Shown piece by piece: positions 24,207 to 35,945 of a DNA stretch of 64,000 bases. Within the stretch, counting starts at the first letter, position 1; the number at the start of each line of letters is the position of its first letter. Source of the DNA: Bigelowiella natans CCMP2755 (lineage: Eukaryota > Cercozoa > Chlorarachniophyceae); NCBI GenBank assembly GCA_000320545.1, contig ADNK01000096.1, positions 81,001 to 145,000 of the forward strand, given 5' to 3'. Made by a program: the position numbers and the translations under genes. The notes under the pieces are model-generated. The model ran no database searches, was not told where the DNA came from, and worked only from the letters and a program-made list of their open reading frames with translations.

Positions 24207-24845
24207 TTAATTTTTGCATGCATAATTCAATTTGAAAACACAGTTAGTAAGTTTCATTTCAAATTCCATTTTGCCATCCTCTTCAACAAGATGCTTGCAC
24301 TCGTTCTCAGCAAAATCGTTACAAAACTTAAGCCATAATTCCTTTTTTTTTGCTTGATGTTGACTTTTGTAGTCATGTAAGATTTTTCCCAGGTAATTAT
24401 GCGCTTCATTCATCTGCTTCAGTAAAGGTTCTGCATTTGGATTTGCAGCAACTGATTTACAAAACTTGACAAACTTTGTCTTGACGTCATCAGGTTCGTT
24501 TTCCGGTACAGATTTTCCATTATCAACTTCTTCTTCTTCTTCTTCTTCTTCTTGTTCTTCTGCTTCTGTATGCACGTCATCAGTCTTCACTTCACTGTCT
24601 TCCGCTTTATTCACGTCTTTAGCTTGGTCTTCAGGTACAGTCTTCACGTCATCAGCTTCGTCTTCAGGTACAGTTTTCACGTCATCAGCTTCGTCTTCAG
24701 GTACAGTCTCCACGTCATCAGTGGTAGTAGAGTACATCTTTACAAATTCATTACAATAATCATATGTAACTGACTTTTTAATACAACCAACATGTGGTAT
24801 ACTGTCTCTTTGCGCATAAATGCGACGCTTATAAATGTATATCAA
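24207..24845 (-). CDS. Acidic repeat protein, function unknown
   Basis: Single open frame of 212 residues, no intron needed. The middle carries three tandem copies of an 11-residue unit (ADDVKTVPEDE), coded by a 33-bp DNA repeat at about 24634-24720, and then a Glu run. The last 85 residues are different: a mixed helical segment with four Cys (FVKFCKSVAAN, ELWLKFCNDFAENECKHLV and a final TNCVFKLNYAC). The translation may begin at the internal Met of MYSTTTDDVETVPED rather than the first Met. No family recognised. The ordered Cys-containing C-terminus argues for a real gene, whereas the AT-rich surroundings and isolation leave room for doubt. Confidence 0.5.
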   Translation of the reverse strand: MIYIYKRRIYAQRDSIPHVGCIKKSVTYDYCNEFVKMYSTTTDDVETVPEDEADDVKTVPEDEADDVKTVPEDQAKDVNKAEDSEVKTDDVHTEAEEQEEEEEEEEVDNGKSVPENEPDDVKTKFVKFCKSVAANPNAEPLLKQMNEAHNYLGKILHDYKSQHQAKKKELWLKFCNDFAENECKHLVEEDGKMEFEMKLTNCVFKLNYACKN

Positions 24846-26096
24846 GCGCTTGCCATGTTTACATTTATCTTAACATTTGACCCGCCATGTAAAAAGACAT
24901 CTGCTATCATGCTTTACCATCAACTTTTATGATCCTAGCAAAATAATGCACATTTGGTACACTGTTTACATTGTAAGTCAGCTAAACAAACGTCTTCTCG
25001 ATATAAGCTTTTGTCAACTCTAAAAGCGATGCAATAATTACTGGTGTATATACACCAGTATTTGAAGTCATTCAAAGTTTGACATTGTTGGGTTGCTTGG
25101 ACGCTGAGCTGCAAACATTGGACACTGAGACACTTCGACTTGTTTTGGATAGGTTGAATTCACAGCCCCACCTAGCCATGTGTCCTCTCACCTTCGCACG
25201 CAAAAGAATTCTTGCTTGTGTGCTAGCTTGCTCGTTCACTTTCAAATCGGTCAATTCCCATGAAGATTTTGAACACAATGATGCCTAGATGCTGCCATTG
25301 CATGCAAAATTGTGACAGAAACAGGTGTCAACGAAGTTCCGTTTCCTTCAGCACGGTCGACACGGCACCAACAATCATCCACGTGCATGCTGGCATGGCA
25401 ATAAGTTGCTCTTGAAGTTTGGAAACCAGTGCAACCGCGTGATGTGCACTGGAGGACCGCAGGAGAACGGGACATTGATGTGTTTAACTCCATGCCAACT
25501 CCGGTTCCATCCATTTTCTCAATTTGGGTCAGAGAAATGCCAGCTTTTCTCACAACAATTATTACAACAACATCCTGATACTGTCAGTTAGTACCGGTAG
25601 TCTGTCATTTAGTTTATGAATGATGGAGTTTCCCACTCACATTCGCACAGACGACATGGAATTTAGTGGAAAAGGGCTGGTACAAAGTGCAGTTCGTGTT
25701 CCACCTTTTGTTTGGGAAGGACCGCACAATTTGATTTTCTTTTTCGACAATCGATCAGCATCGGTATACATGTAGATCTAGGAAATTGAACAACATTTTG
25801 TGCGATCCGAACATCCGAACAACAAACATGACAGAGTGAAAAGTCACAGTGCATCAAATTTAAAAAATGTGACAGGGAACATTTTGATTGTATTTGAAAA
25901 GTGCAAAAATGGCCTCCTTTCATTCACATTTTGCGAAGTTGTACTTGGAAAATAGAAAAAGAAGGAAAAGAAGAGAAAAAGAAGGAAAAGAAGACTGTTG
26001 CGATTTGTAGTGGTAAGAAATGATTTCACTGTAGCACTAGATCTAGTTATTAAGCGTGGTTGGCTCCAAAATTCGAATTAACCAACCAACCAAGTT
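24846..26096. other. AT-rich intergenic stretch
   Basis: About 1.25 kb with no gene recognised. Two short sequences containing ACTGGTGTATATACACCAGT-like palindromes occur (near 25040 and, more divergently, near 23860 and 49000). Open frames up to about 100 codons are present on both strands but show no motif or splice support. Confidence 0.45.
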
Positions 26097-28158
26097 ATGC
26101 AACTACCAATGGTTGACAAGGATGAAGCCTACAGACAGAACCCTTCTGTGGTTTGTAGGAACCCAGCGCTTCACAGAGATCGAAGTTCTCAGAGATTCAA
26201 CGACAACATCAGAACTATCAGATCTGCTCCGCATCCAGCAGGCAGCATGAGTTCATTCTCTCATTTGAATCCTCCTATTGCATCATCAAATACATCAATG
26301 TTCAATGCTTCGAATTCGACGCCTCAATGTAACTTCAAAGTTCTAAGATATTCCTTAAAACCTGAAACTCAAAATTGGAACTCGGATGATTGTCGTCTAG
26401 AGTATGTTCAAGAAAACTCAGAACGGAAACTTCATCATCATCAAAGCCCAGTAAAGTTAACTAGCATTGCACCTGGAGACCGTGTTCTGAGTCAATCGCT
26501 ACTATTGAAGAATGAAGCTAAAGACTCGAATTTTGAAGCTCGTAGATGTGAAGGTTCCCCTTTCGTCCCTCAAACTCAAAATGCGATCACTCTTTCTGCA
26601 AAGGAGAAAGGAGCACGCCAAGAGAATGATCAACATTACATTTCAAAAGGATCGGTCCAGAATTCTCAAGAGAATTCCGAGTCACAGTCTCTTCCCTTTT
26701 TTGCACGATCTCCATCTCTATGGAAGTCTGTAAACTTTTCACGATCTCCTTCTCCATGGCATGTATCTCGTTTCAACATTGCCGACAAAGAAAGTGTCTC
26801 TGAAGTGGAAAGATTCAACGTTCATGATGGTTAGTGAGAAATTGCAATCTAACTTTGCAAATTCAAAACTTAAATTTATGTTCTTCGGAAGGAAATGATA
26901 TTTATGGACTCCACGATACAAGTTCAATGTCGTGTCTCTCAAGCGACATCATAAGTGATAAGCCAGAAACTGGAATCCCAAGTAAGGATCTAGATTGATG
27001 GGTAGCGGCAGATTTTGACTCTCTTAACTTATTGTTACAGAAGATCTTGAGGGAGGATTAGAGGTGTAAGCCTCATTATTCACACAGGATGTTGTTCTAA
27101 TTATTTTCTTATAGGCTTTGTTGAGAGACGAAAGTTCAGAAGACAGAAAACTGTCTCCTAATTCTGAATCGATGAAGAATATCTCGAAAGTCCATCAGAC
27201 AGAAGCACACTGTGCGGATTTGAAGATAGGAATTGAAAATAGCAATACAAAGGCGTTTGCACGGTGGGCAGAGAAGATAAACTCTTTCAAGCCCCCTCAG
27301 ACCGATTCCCGTATCCAGAGTAATCACCTTTGTTTTGAACTGCTTTCATTGCTTACGACAACTTTACCTTTATCATTCACGAAAACTACACTTTCTTGAA
27401 ATGATGATGATCAGAGTCACATTTATATGATTGACAGAGTTTAAGACTGAAATGTGCAGTAACTGGATATCGACTGGCAGATGCATCTGGGGCATGAATT
27501 GTGGTCAATGCTTTGCTTTGCCCATTCGTTTTATGAGATTCTAGATATATCACATATAAACTTTTCATGTTACAATAGACTATGCCCATGGATTGAGTGA
27601 GCTGAAGAAGAGCCGATTAGGTTCATTTAACTCATAATTTTTCACCTCTCGTATTAGAATAAATAGTGCAATTATCAGGAAAGCACTACAAGAGTATGTT
27701 ATGTCCAGGTTCGTTTATTTCGAGAATATACTTTGGAAAGTACGCATTCAATTCTAAATTTCCCTTATTTTTAGAACTTTTCTGTCACGAGTGCCATAAT
27801 GACGAAACACCAGGTGATAAGTATAGCCAATTTAAATTCAACAATGGAAGTTCTTATCGGAGAAAGAATGTTGGTGGTAATCTCCCTGCAGGCTCCAAAA
27901 ATGTTACATTCTGTGTAAGATCTTGCAAGTATGGAAATCGATGCACTTTTGCGCATCCGGGAGATTTTGTTCGAAGGAGCTCGAGAGAATACTATATGGT
28001 AGAAGCCGTGACATCCTTCCTGCACATCTTTCGACTGAAATCACATCTATATGTAGGAAAAAATATTACCTGCAGACTACCGAATACGTATGATTAATGC
28101 AAGCGCAAGCCTCCCTGAGGATCGATATTCTCAGGGATTTTCTTCTATTGCCGTTTGA
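26097..28158 (+). CDS. CCCH-like zinc-finger protein (8 exons)
   Basis: Probably an RNA-binding protein. Exons phase exactly: 26097-26829, 26892-26981, 27041-27063, 27115-27319, 27579-27620, 27667-27708, 27775-27998 and 28057-28158, about 486 residues. The first half is Ser/Asn/Gln-rich and disordered, with repeated FxRSPSxW motifs (FARSPSLWKSV, FSRSPSPWHV). The C-terminal quarter contains HYKSMLCPELFCHECHNDE, which resembles a degenerate first finger, and FCVRSCKYGNRCTFAHPGDF, which matches the second half of a CCCH finger (C-x5-C-x3-H) but has only three residues between the first two Cys instead of seven or eight. The start is the first in-frame ATG of the long exon. Targets unknown; the two-finger layout recalls plant-type and TTP-type mRNA regulators, but this is only inference. 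Confidence 0.75.
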
Positions 28159-29840
28159 AACGAAGGGACATCGTTAGCGTTCTTAGCCATCTCACGAATT
28201 TCGATTAGATGTTCTTAAGAGCATGAGAAGCTTCATGTAAGCACATGTGTGAAACTACGTAACCACACGTGACCACCGTGTGTTGACTTACTTACCACAT
28301 ATTCATTTTGATATTGTACAATTTCGAATCAATTTATCGATCATTTTTAAATTGCAGCCAACGTGAGTTTAAATGCACATGGGATAGTTGAGAACAAACT
28401 AGTTGTTTCATGAGTTGATGACAGTCCTCTAGATTTTGTTACTCGACGACGTTTCTCGAGATTCGGGAGCGATATATTTAGGTGCAATAAAAATCTCAAT
28501 GTAATACAAATCTCTATCATAGTATATGAAGGAGATTGAACTTTTGCGTTTAGACTGATGTACATGCGTATGTCTAGACGTGTGATTTCGTTGTGCACTT
28601 CATTTGCGGCATGCACTTTGCATTTGAAATTTGGAATGAATGCACATACGTTCGCTCAAGTGAGGTTGCACGGTTGCTTGATGAATGTCAAATTGCTTCT
28701 TTCGTGCACGACATGAGAAGCATCACTGCTCATTGTGTCTCTTTCGAGTCCCTGTTGCAGGGCTTTCTCGAAAAGGCCGCGTCGATCACTTGCTGGCTGT
28801 CATCCAAATCAACAGGCTAGGAGTCCAATGGCATGACCACAGCAACATCAGAGAACATGAGAAGAAGATGAAGATCTCAAAAAGTGCCATCGCCGACTTC
28901 CAAACTGGCTAGCTGGTGTCAAGATGGATGAAAACATCAAACGCAGCTAGAAATGTGAGGAACGCGTTTGGAATTGAACGTTGCTCACTCGTGTGTCAGA
29001 AAGCAACCTGGATTGAAAGTGAGCCCAGAAGCCCAGCTAGCCAGGTCCAGGTCTTTGGACGGAACACTCTTCATCCATCGTCCCACCAAAGTGCTCACTC
29101 GTTTCCACCAAGGTGGCTGACCAGACGCAATGCCATGACGGCGCTCATGTGAATCAGGAATTTTCCTTTTCAAGATGTTTGCCCTTTCGACGTCTTTGTC
29201 CGCTGCTTGTAGTTTTCCGAAGACTTTCAATTGTGTGCCTGTCGATCGCCATTTTGCGCAGTGTGCAATCACAATGCAGATGTGCACCGCCGGTCAATGT
29301 GGCAGTTTGAGCTCGCAGAAAAGCTGAACAGTCAGTGCCGACCAACACTGCTCTCTGGTCAAAGTGCAAACTGCTGCCACAGTGGCAGCCGTTGTTGCTT
29401 GCTTGCTACCGCTGCGCACCGCCCAGGAATGCCATCGCGCCTTGCCTTTTCTCAGGATTCTTTTAATGCCCGCAATTACCGGTGGCAGCACAAACATCGT
29501 CAAAATCCTCAACGCCTACATTCATTTTCATGATCAGATCTGTTTCTCTTAGCCAGGACAAAACCTCGAATTTGAATCCCCGGCAAGAATACTCCATGGA
29601 GTCACGATGAGTCGATAAACTTTCAAAAAGGGCCGATGAAAGGAAAATGGACTTGGCTCGTAGAACCTGAATTAAAAGCGTTTTTCCGGAATGACCCAAT
29701 GAGAAGAGTAATGCGGTCTTATTCGCCACTGTTGCACTTTTTCCATGTCGCATGACACAATCACTAGAGGTTTTATTCGATTTACTTGAAGTTTTTATCT
29801 AAAATCTAAAATACATCACACATTCCACCCTGCACACAAG
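28159..29840. other. Long intergenic region, no gene seen
   Basis: About 1.7 kb. The right part (28.6-29.6 kb) is richer in GC, with words such as TTGCA, GCTTGC and GTGTGCA also seen at 49.4-50.8 and 60.1-60.7 kb. Frames of 60-100 codons exist on both strands but none resembles a known family. It could hold a decayed mobile element, but no terminal repeats were found. Confidence 0.45.
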
Positions 29841-31121
29841 ATGGTGTCTGCCATGAAACTTGCAAGGGGAAGGGGATTCCCAAATCTATTGCTAGCATGC
29901 ATCACTATTTCAATTTTCCCAGCTTCACTTTCTTCTGCTGAATCTCTTTACGAGCGTCAAAGTAATAAAGAGCCTTGTCCCAAAATCTTGAGCTCTGGGA
30001 AGTGTCCTGAAGGATTTAATCTTAACAAGGACTTGAAGACCTGTAGCGGTGATCATAATATGGGATATGTTTTCTATATGACGATACACCAAGTATCCAG
30101 TATTTAATAATCAGTTTGTTAAGAGTGTTCGGTTATTTATCTTCAAACCAATGAATCTTTTTTTGACAGAAGTGGTTTTCACTTCTCTCAGACATTGACG
30201 AATGCGAAATTAATAATGGGGGCTGCCAGCACGAATGCAACAATATTTGTGGAGGATATATTTGTTCATGCAGAAAAGGATTCTTATTAGACAAAGATCA
30301 ACATTCTTGTAAAGGTAACTTTTGGACATCCATGGAAGCGATCAGGAACAAATATATTATGCGTATCTTCAGCCAACGATTGCTTCGAAGGAACCATAAG
30401 TAACTTTACCTTGGGATCAAATATCGATGCTTCCTATCGACTTGATAGAATGCTTGTGGATGGTGGATCGTTTTCACATTCATGTGCAAGCTTGGATAAG
30501 GGTTTTGGATGCAATGCAGAAGTTCGTTGCCAAAATGGACAAGTACACGTGGATGTGGCTCAGTGTTGTGGTACGAAGCTGCAGATACAAATTTCCATTA
30601 ATTAGATGAAACAATACTTACTCTGTTCTCCATTAATGCATCTAGCACATTGCCACCTTTCTAGTTGGGAGAAAGGTGATTGTTCAAAAACTTGTGGAGA
30701 AGGTTTTTTGATCGAGGTCAAAATTATGATAATCAATTTTGTAGCATGTAATATGAATAATTTGTAACAGAAACGTACAATTTTGACTCCTCCGACTGAG
30801 GGTGGAAACGAGTGTGGAACGTTGCAACGACAGATTCCATGCAATCATGGCTGTTGTCCAGGTTTGTTTCACTTGAGTTTTATGCACCCACACTGAGACG
30901 TCTTCTCTGATTCTCAGTTAATTGTGAGCTTGGAGACTGGATTACTGAGCCATGCTCAACAACTTGCGGTTGTGGTGCTATCAAGCATCATAGACCTATA
31001 TTAGTGCGGCCAGCTTGTGGTGGAGAGCCTTGTGGACCTCGTGAAACATTCACATCTTGCCAAAACGATCCATGCGATGACGGAACCTATGACACTGTAC
31101 CATAAAATTATTACAATATAA

Positions 31122-31159
<38 letters not shown>

Positions 31160-32281
31160 TTGATGTGTGTATAAAACTTTTACGGGTTTGTTTTTTACAT
31201 CGTACATTGCAGGATCCGTTTTTCTACGAACCCGATCCAAATACTGACAATCTCTCGCGCCCATCAACAAAAACAAGCACTGTCTTGAATGGAAAATCAA
31301 ATGCTAACGTTCATCCATCAACGCATCTCTCAGAACAAACTGCATCTCCAACTACGAAATCAAATACTGACACTGGAACTGGCTACTTCAGTGGAAATAC
31401 GGGATTTGTTTCAGCATCCGTCGTAAGTACAGGGATTGTCGGGGAGGCTATATCCCCGGGAGAAACAGTTAAGTGCACTTATCGTCAATACGAGAATGTC
31501 GGGAAATGCTCTGGGCCTTGTGGACCTGGAAGCGGACATGGTGTTCAAAATCAGGTATTTGCATAGGCCAATTTGCGTTAAAGAAATTATTATTATAACC
31601 GAGACATAAAACATAAAACATCCCAAAGGCCTTGCTCTTGCAGTGAGCACTATATTTTTGCCGTAGGTAAGTCGTCCTTTACAGGAAAATTGCAATGCAC
31701 GATGGCGAAAGATTTCGTGTGAACCTTTATGTGGAGGTAGAAATGTACGCCATAGCAAAGGATTGCCCTCGTTTGATAAATATTTGTTACCATTATAGTG
31801 GAGACTGTGGTCTGGAAGGCTACTCATTGTAGTGGAGTTGAACTCGATAGTAGACATATTGCGGATCACTTTAGCCCAACATCTTTGGAAAATTGCCGGG
31901 AACAACCGGGAGAGACGGTATAGGTTATTCAAATTTGTAAAATTCTTATTGACTTTTTGTGATCCACTTTGCAAGGACCCTACTGCAGCAATAGCAAATT
32001 GCATCGAATTGTGTAATTCAATTTCTCAATGTGCAGGATTTACATTTGCTCAGGGAGATGAGGTACTTCTGACGAAGCTTAGTTATAAATTAGTATATAA
32101 CAACTGTGTTACACAGGTAAATCGTTGTTGTTTCCACGCCGATACGAGGTACGAGTACTTCGTTGAAAATTGGTACTAAATAATGAAATTTTATAACATG
32201 TTTTGTTTGCTACACAACAGCATAAAGCAGCATGATCTACCCGATTACTACTGCTTCGAAAAATCACTGAACCCCGCTTGA
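29841..32281 (+). CDS. Secreted EGF / thrombospondin-1 repeat / PAN-like mosaic protein (12 exons)
   Basis: Twelve exons phase exactly to 526 residues: 29841-30048, 30192-30314, 30373-30570, 30646-30716, 30771-30861, 30918-31096, 31213-31554, 31667-31736, 31799-31917, 31976-32062, 32117-32148 and 32221-32281. Order of parts: signal peptide (LLLACITISIFPASLSSAES); a Cys-containing segment; a calcium-binding EGF module starting DIDECEINNGGCQHEC; a Cys-rich domain; TSP1-type repeats SSWEKGDCSKTCGEG and GDWITEPCSTTCGCG; a Ser/Thr-rich linker; a third TSP1-like unit GKCSGPCGPGSGHG; and a PAN/apple-like end CIELCNSISQCAGFTF followed by RCCFHAD. Most introns are phase 1 or 0 and fall at module edges, as in shuffled extracellular proteins. 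Likely a cell-surface or matrix adhesion protein; no membrane anchor is seen after the signal peptide. Function is inferred from modules only. Confidence 0.85.
31124..31158. repeat. (GT)n microsatellite in EGF/TSP1 gene intron
   Basis: About 17 GT units just after the donor at 31097. Confidence 0.95.
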
Positions 32282-33170
32282 AATGTGGGAATATCTGCAT
32301 GCATGCAGCTCAGAGATGCTGGAGATTGACTCATTTCAATGCCTGCAGACTACAGTCTTGCTGGAATCATTTCATTAGCACATTAAGAACATCTCCACTT
32401 TTGTGAGCAAAGCTTTGCTACACTCGCGTGCATTGTGTGCTTTCCATCCATCACTGTATGCAAGGCTAAGCGCGACTTCAACACATTTTCTAGCTTTGCA
32501 TGCGCAGTAGTGCCAACGTTCATGCAAAGCACAATGGTGAGCCTAGCTAGCTAGATGCACACACGTGCAACACGGCGCATCACAACTGTGTCCATGCTCA
32601 TCTGAATGCAGACAACCACCGAAACTTCTCAACGTCGCGCCACAACAAATTGCTCACGCAACTCTAGAACTGCCCATCTCTAGATCTCCAGCTAGCTAGA
32701 GAGCTACTAGATCTAGCTATCTAGCTATCCTAGCTAGCTAGTATCGTTCATCAAAGTGAACCAGTCCTATCTAGCTATGACTTCTAGACTACTCCAGTAC
32801 TAGACTATACTAGCTACCTAAACAAGCCTAGAAGCTTCAAATTTCACTGATTCAACCTAGCAACCACTACACCACTGACCAGCCAATCTAGCAATCTAGC
32901 CTAGCTAGCTAGTAGCAATCTCTGGATGTAGCAATGCAAATCAGAATGGTTGGTAAATCTAATTTCGCAATGCTAGAATGAGTCTGCAAGCGGTTGCAAT
33001 GCTTGGGTGAATCAGCATCTTGAAGCACTTAATTGTTTAGTCTAGTAGTGTTTGAAAATGAGTCAAGTGAGCAACAACTAGATGAACCCTTCTAGCCTCG
33101 TAGCCTTCGTTCATCATCATTCGAATCGCAAAACTTGCCAATGATGTTTTCTAGTTTTCTCTACTTGTCC
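32282..33170. other. Intergenic region with CTAG-rich block
   Basis: No gene seen. 32.54-32.93 kb contains more than 20 CTAG tetranucleotides, many as CTAGCTAGCTAG, flanked by TGCATGC-rich sequence at 32.30-32.55 kb. Confidence 0.6.
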
Positions 33171-34508
33171 TCATATGTTCCTGAGTAGTGTCAATTTTCC
33201 TACTTGTTCCTTTAACAAGTTTCGCTCAGCCGTGATAGTTTTCACCTGCTGGTGAAGCTCTCGATTTTCCTGGAAAACCAGCAACGCAATCAAGATTCGA
33301 TATTTCAACGTCATAATTTGAGGAAGTCCTGAACCTTTTCTAAACCATTCTGCTTTGATCGCAAAATGAATAATTCCCTTTTAGATGCTAGATTACTTTC
33401 CCTCTCTGCTGTCTGCACCATATTTACGAAATTAGTCGTGACATCTCAGTTTGTATCTTTTCAAATTTGAATACCCCCATTCGCATCTGATCAGCTCTTC
33501 GTTGAGCCTCTCGCACCTTAAAATCTGCATCCTTCTCAATTCTTTCTTGAGAAAGCATGGAGTGTTTCTTAGCCCGTTCAGCCTAGGGGCAATAGTAGCG
33601 TTAATTCCTGTGCATCCAATAAATCAGTGTGTCCACCTGCACTATCCTTGACATAAGCAAATTAACTCGAGCATCATGGGCCTGGGATTCTTGCTGGCGC
33701 TGACGACGAAGTGTCTCAATCTCTTCTCGAGAATGTGCAAGCTGAGCACGGTACTGCGAAAGAACATGCAAAATACGGTTCAAAGTAACATTTTGCACGG
33801 TATTCGACATTGGTATAGTGCCTGTGTTAGCTGATCTTCTAGACTATCTGCTCGAGCTTTTCTGGTGCTGGCTAGTGCCTCGGCCTTCTCGGCCTACCAG
33901 GATTAATATTCTTCAGGTTTAGCTGTGAGAGAATAAAAGCTAGCACACACTCAAACTTACTCGTCTTACAGCCTCGATATATTTTTCTTCCCAATTCCTT
34001 GAATCTTTTCTCTCTTGGAGAAGCTCTGTGTGCAGCCTTGAAGTCGCTATTTACAAAAATCATCAGCTGTTTCCCTAGTAACACAAGATGAGAAACCTTC
34101 TTCCAGACGCTGTATTTCCATTCGATAAGATATGTTCTGTGCTGGTTGGAGGAGAATGTGTTAGCGCATTAATAGTCAGTGAGACTGAGTAAGTACTTTT
34201 CACTTGCTTCGAATTTTCGAAGAGCTCCCTAATTGAATGATGGGTGTGAGTATATTGAGGGAGAAAGAACAGAGAAGAAGGCGCGGGGCTTTCTATTGTT
34301 GCTGGACCCCTGACCTCTCTCTCACTCCCCTTCTTCTTGCATCGTCATGCGCAGATTTCAGCCCTTTCTCACATGCTTGCAGGCGATTCGCTAGAGTCAC
34401 ACAAATATCAAATACAATCTTATCGTTCGAAGAGGATGGAAGAGATCGTTAACCTGTTCTGTTCAATTCTGCGCCCAGGGAGTGTTCCTGTTTCAAAAGA
34501 TCCTCTAC
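33171..34508 (-). CDS. Coiled-coil protein (3' exons resolved, 5' end not)
   Basis: A chain of short minus-strand exons stays in phase and gives a continuous charged helix ending at TGA 33171. Pieces in order: VEDLLKQEHSLGAELNRT, NRLQACEKGLKSAHDDARRR, GALRKFEASEK, NISYRMEIQRLEE, SRLHTELLQERKDSRNWEEK, AEKAEALASTRKARADSLED, YRAQLAHSREEIETLRRQRQ, AERAKKHSMLSQERIEKDAD, TAERESNLASKRELFILRSK and ENRELHQQVKTITAERNLLK. Heptad-type spacing and the lack of Pro point to a long coiled coil, suggesting a structural or cytoskeletal scaffold. One intron between the AEKAEAL and YRAQL exons fits only as GC-AG. Further exons probably lie upstream (34.5-35.2 kb), so the N-terminus is missing here. No family assigned. 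Confidence 0.65.
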
Positions 34509-35380
34509 CTGAGGTAAAACAAGTCATTTCTATCATTAAAATTCGACTTTACTTTCCCTGGGCATTGTTAGTACCCGTTTCCGCATCGCATACGTGCTTT
34601 CTTTGTAGCCAGCCTGTTTATATTAAAAAACCATTTTTGTTTTTTCCCGTAATTTTGATACCAGCGACAGTGAGAGGTTCTGACTTTGAATTCATCGATT
34701 ACGCTTCTCAAACGGCCGAGACCATTCTGCAAAAATAGCATGCGTGTGATGAGAGAGACAATTTAGAAGCACTTCGCGGGCAATCATTACAGGAGACCAC
34801 ACCTTCGGATCTTCCATGCTTGCCGAAACTGAAGAATTTGAAGCAAATGCGGGACACTAAATCAAAGCCCCAGGCGACTGAAGGGAGAAAACAAATGAGC
34901 TTGGGGAGACATGGGTGAATTTCGAGCATTACTTGGCTCTTGCCCCTTATTAATCTCGTGCCTCGATCAAGCAACGCCTATTCTAGATCTGCTGCCTCCT
35001 CATGACCGTTTCGATTCTGCGAGTAGTCCGTTCCTTGTACACGAATGTGCACATTGTTGTGGAGTGTTCTTCGTGGGTTTGGCCTTCAAGCTCGATTATC
35101 AGATATCATCCGTATAATTTTACGCCTAAATCGCTAGCAGACTGCCGCTCGGTTTTTCCTCCGGCTCCGATTTCAAGCAGCTCTTAAGCATGCGACAACA
35201 GAAGCGCGGGAAAGCGTTGCTGTTTTTCCTGAAGCTGTTTCCTGCGAGAATCGACGAGGAATCCCTCGCTCGACGTGATGAAGACCTTGACGCACTAATA
35301 TAAAATGCCTGTGTTTTCCAGCATAACTCGCGCTTCCCTCCCACCCCCAGCACGTTAATTGCAGCAAAATTAATCTGAAA
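34509..35380. other. Region between two divergent genes, probably 5' exons of the coiled-coil gene
   Basis: Contains possible minus-strand exons (for example near 34670-34726, NGLGRLRSVIDEFKV), but phase does not settle them. The start of the aldo/keto reductase gene at 35381 puts its promoter here too. Confidence 0.35.
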
Positions 35381-35895
35381 ATGGGAAGCTCGCCCGATGG
35401 CCAGCAGGCCTCGCTTTCCGGATCAAAATCGCGGTCATATTTACTGGCCCCATCTCGAATCTTCCTTGCAGTCGCCTTGCTTGCATCAAACACCCTCGCC
35501 GAGAATGCGAAATGTGACCGCTCAGCCGAACCTAGGGAACGACGTTTCCTCGCAGGCAGTCAGCGGAATTTTCCGCATAAACACATGGCAACAATGTTGA
35601 GAGGAGGGATGGCCAAACGAAGAACAAAGCATTCGTCACATGGGACGTCAGAACAAAGGAAAGTACAGTCCCAACACAAGGCTCCAAAAGCTGCAGTGGT
35701 GGAGGATAAGCCGGAAGTAGAGAGGAAGCCCAAAATTTGGGCCAGTGACCCACGAGCTGCTGAATTGCTTGCTGGGCTGCATGGGTATATAGTTTGAAAA
35801 AGATTAAGTGGTCGCTGATCCACGTCAGCGTAACACCTGTAGTCTGCACACCCACACCCATCCACACCCATCCACACACACACACACACACACAC

Positions 35896-35945
<50 letters not shown>

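Noticed and set aside
24634-24720. CRISPR-like regular repeat
   Set aside because: Contiguous 33-bp tandem units without spacers, in a eukaryotic coding frame. No CRISPR array or cas gene is present anywhere in the window.
35173-35493. 106-codon minus-strand frame with an RKIRDG start
   Set aside because: Its first half is antisense to exon 1 of the aldo/keto reductase, which has exact splice phasing and a signal peptide.
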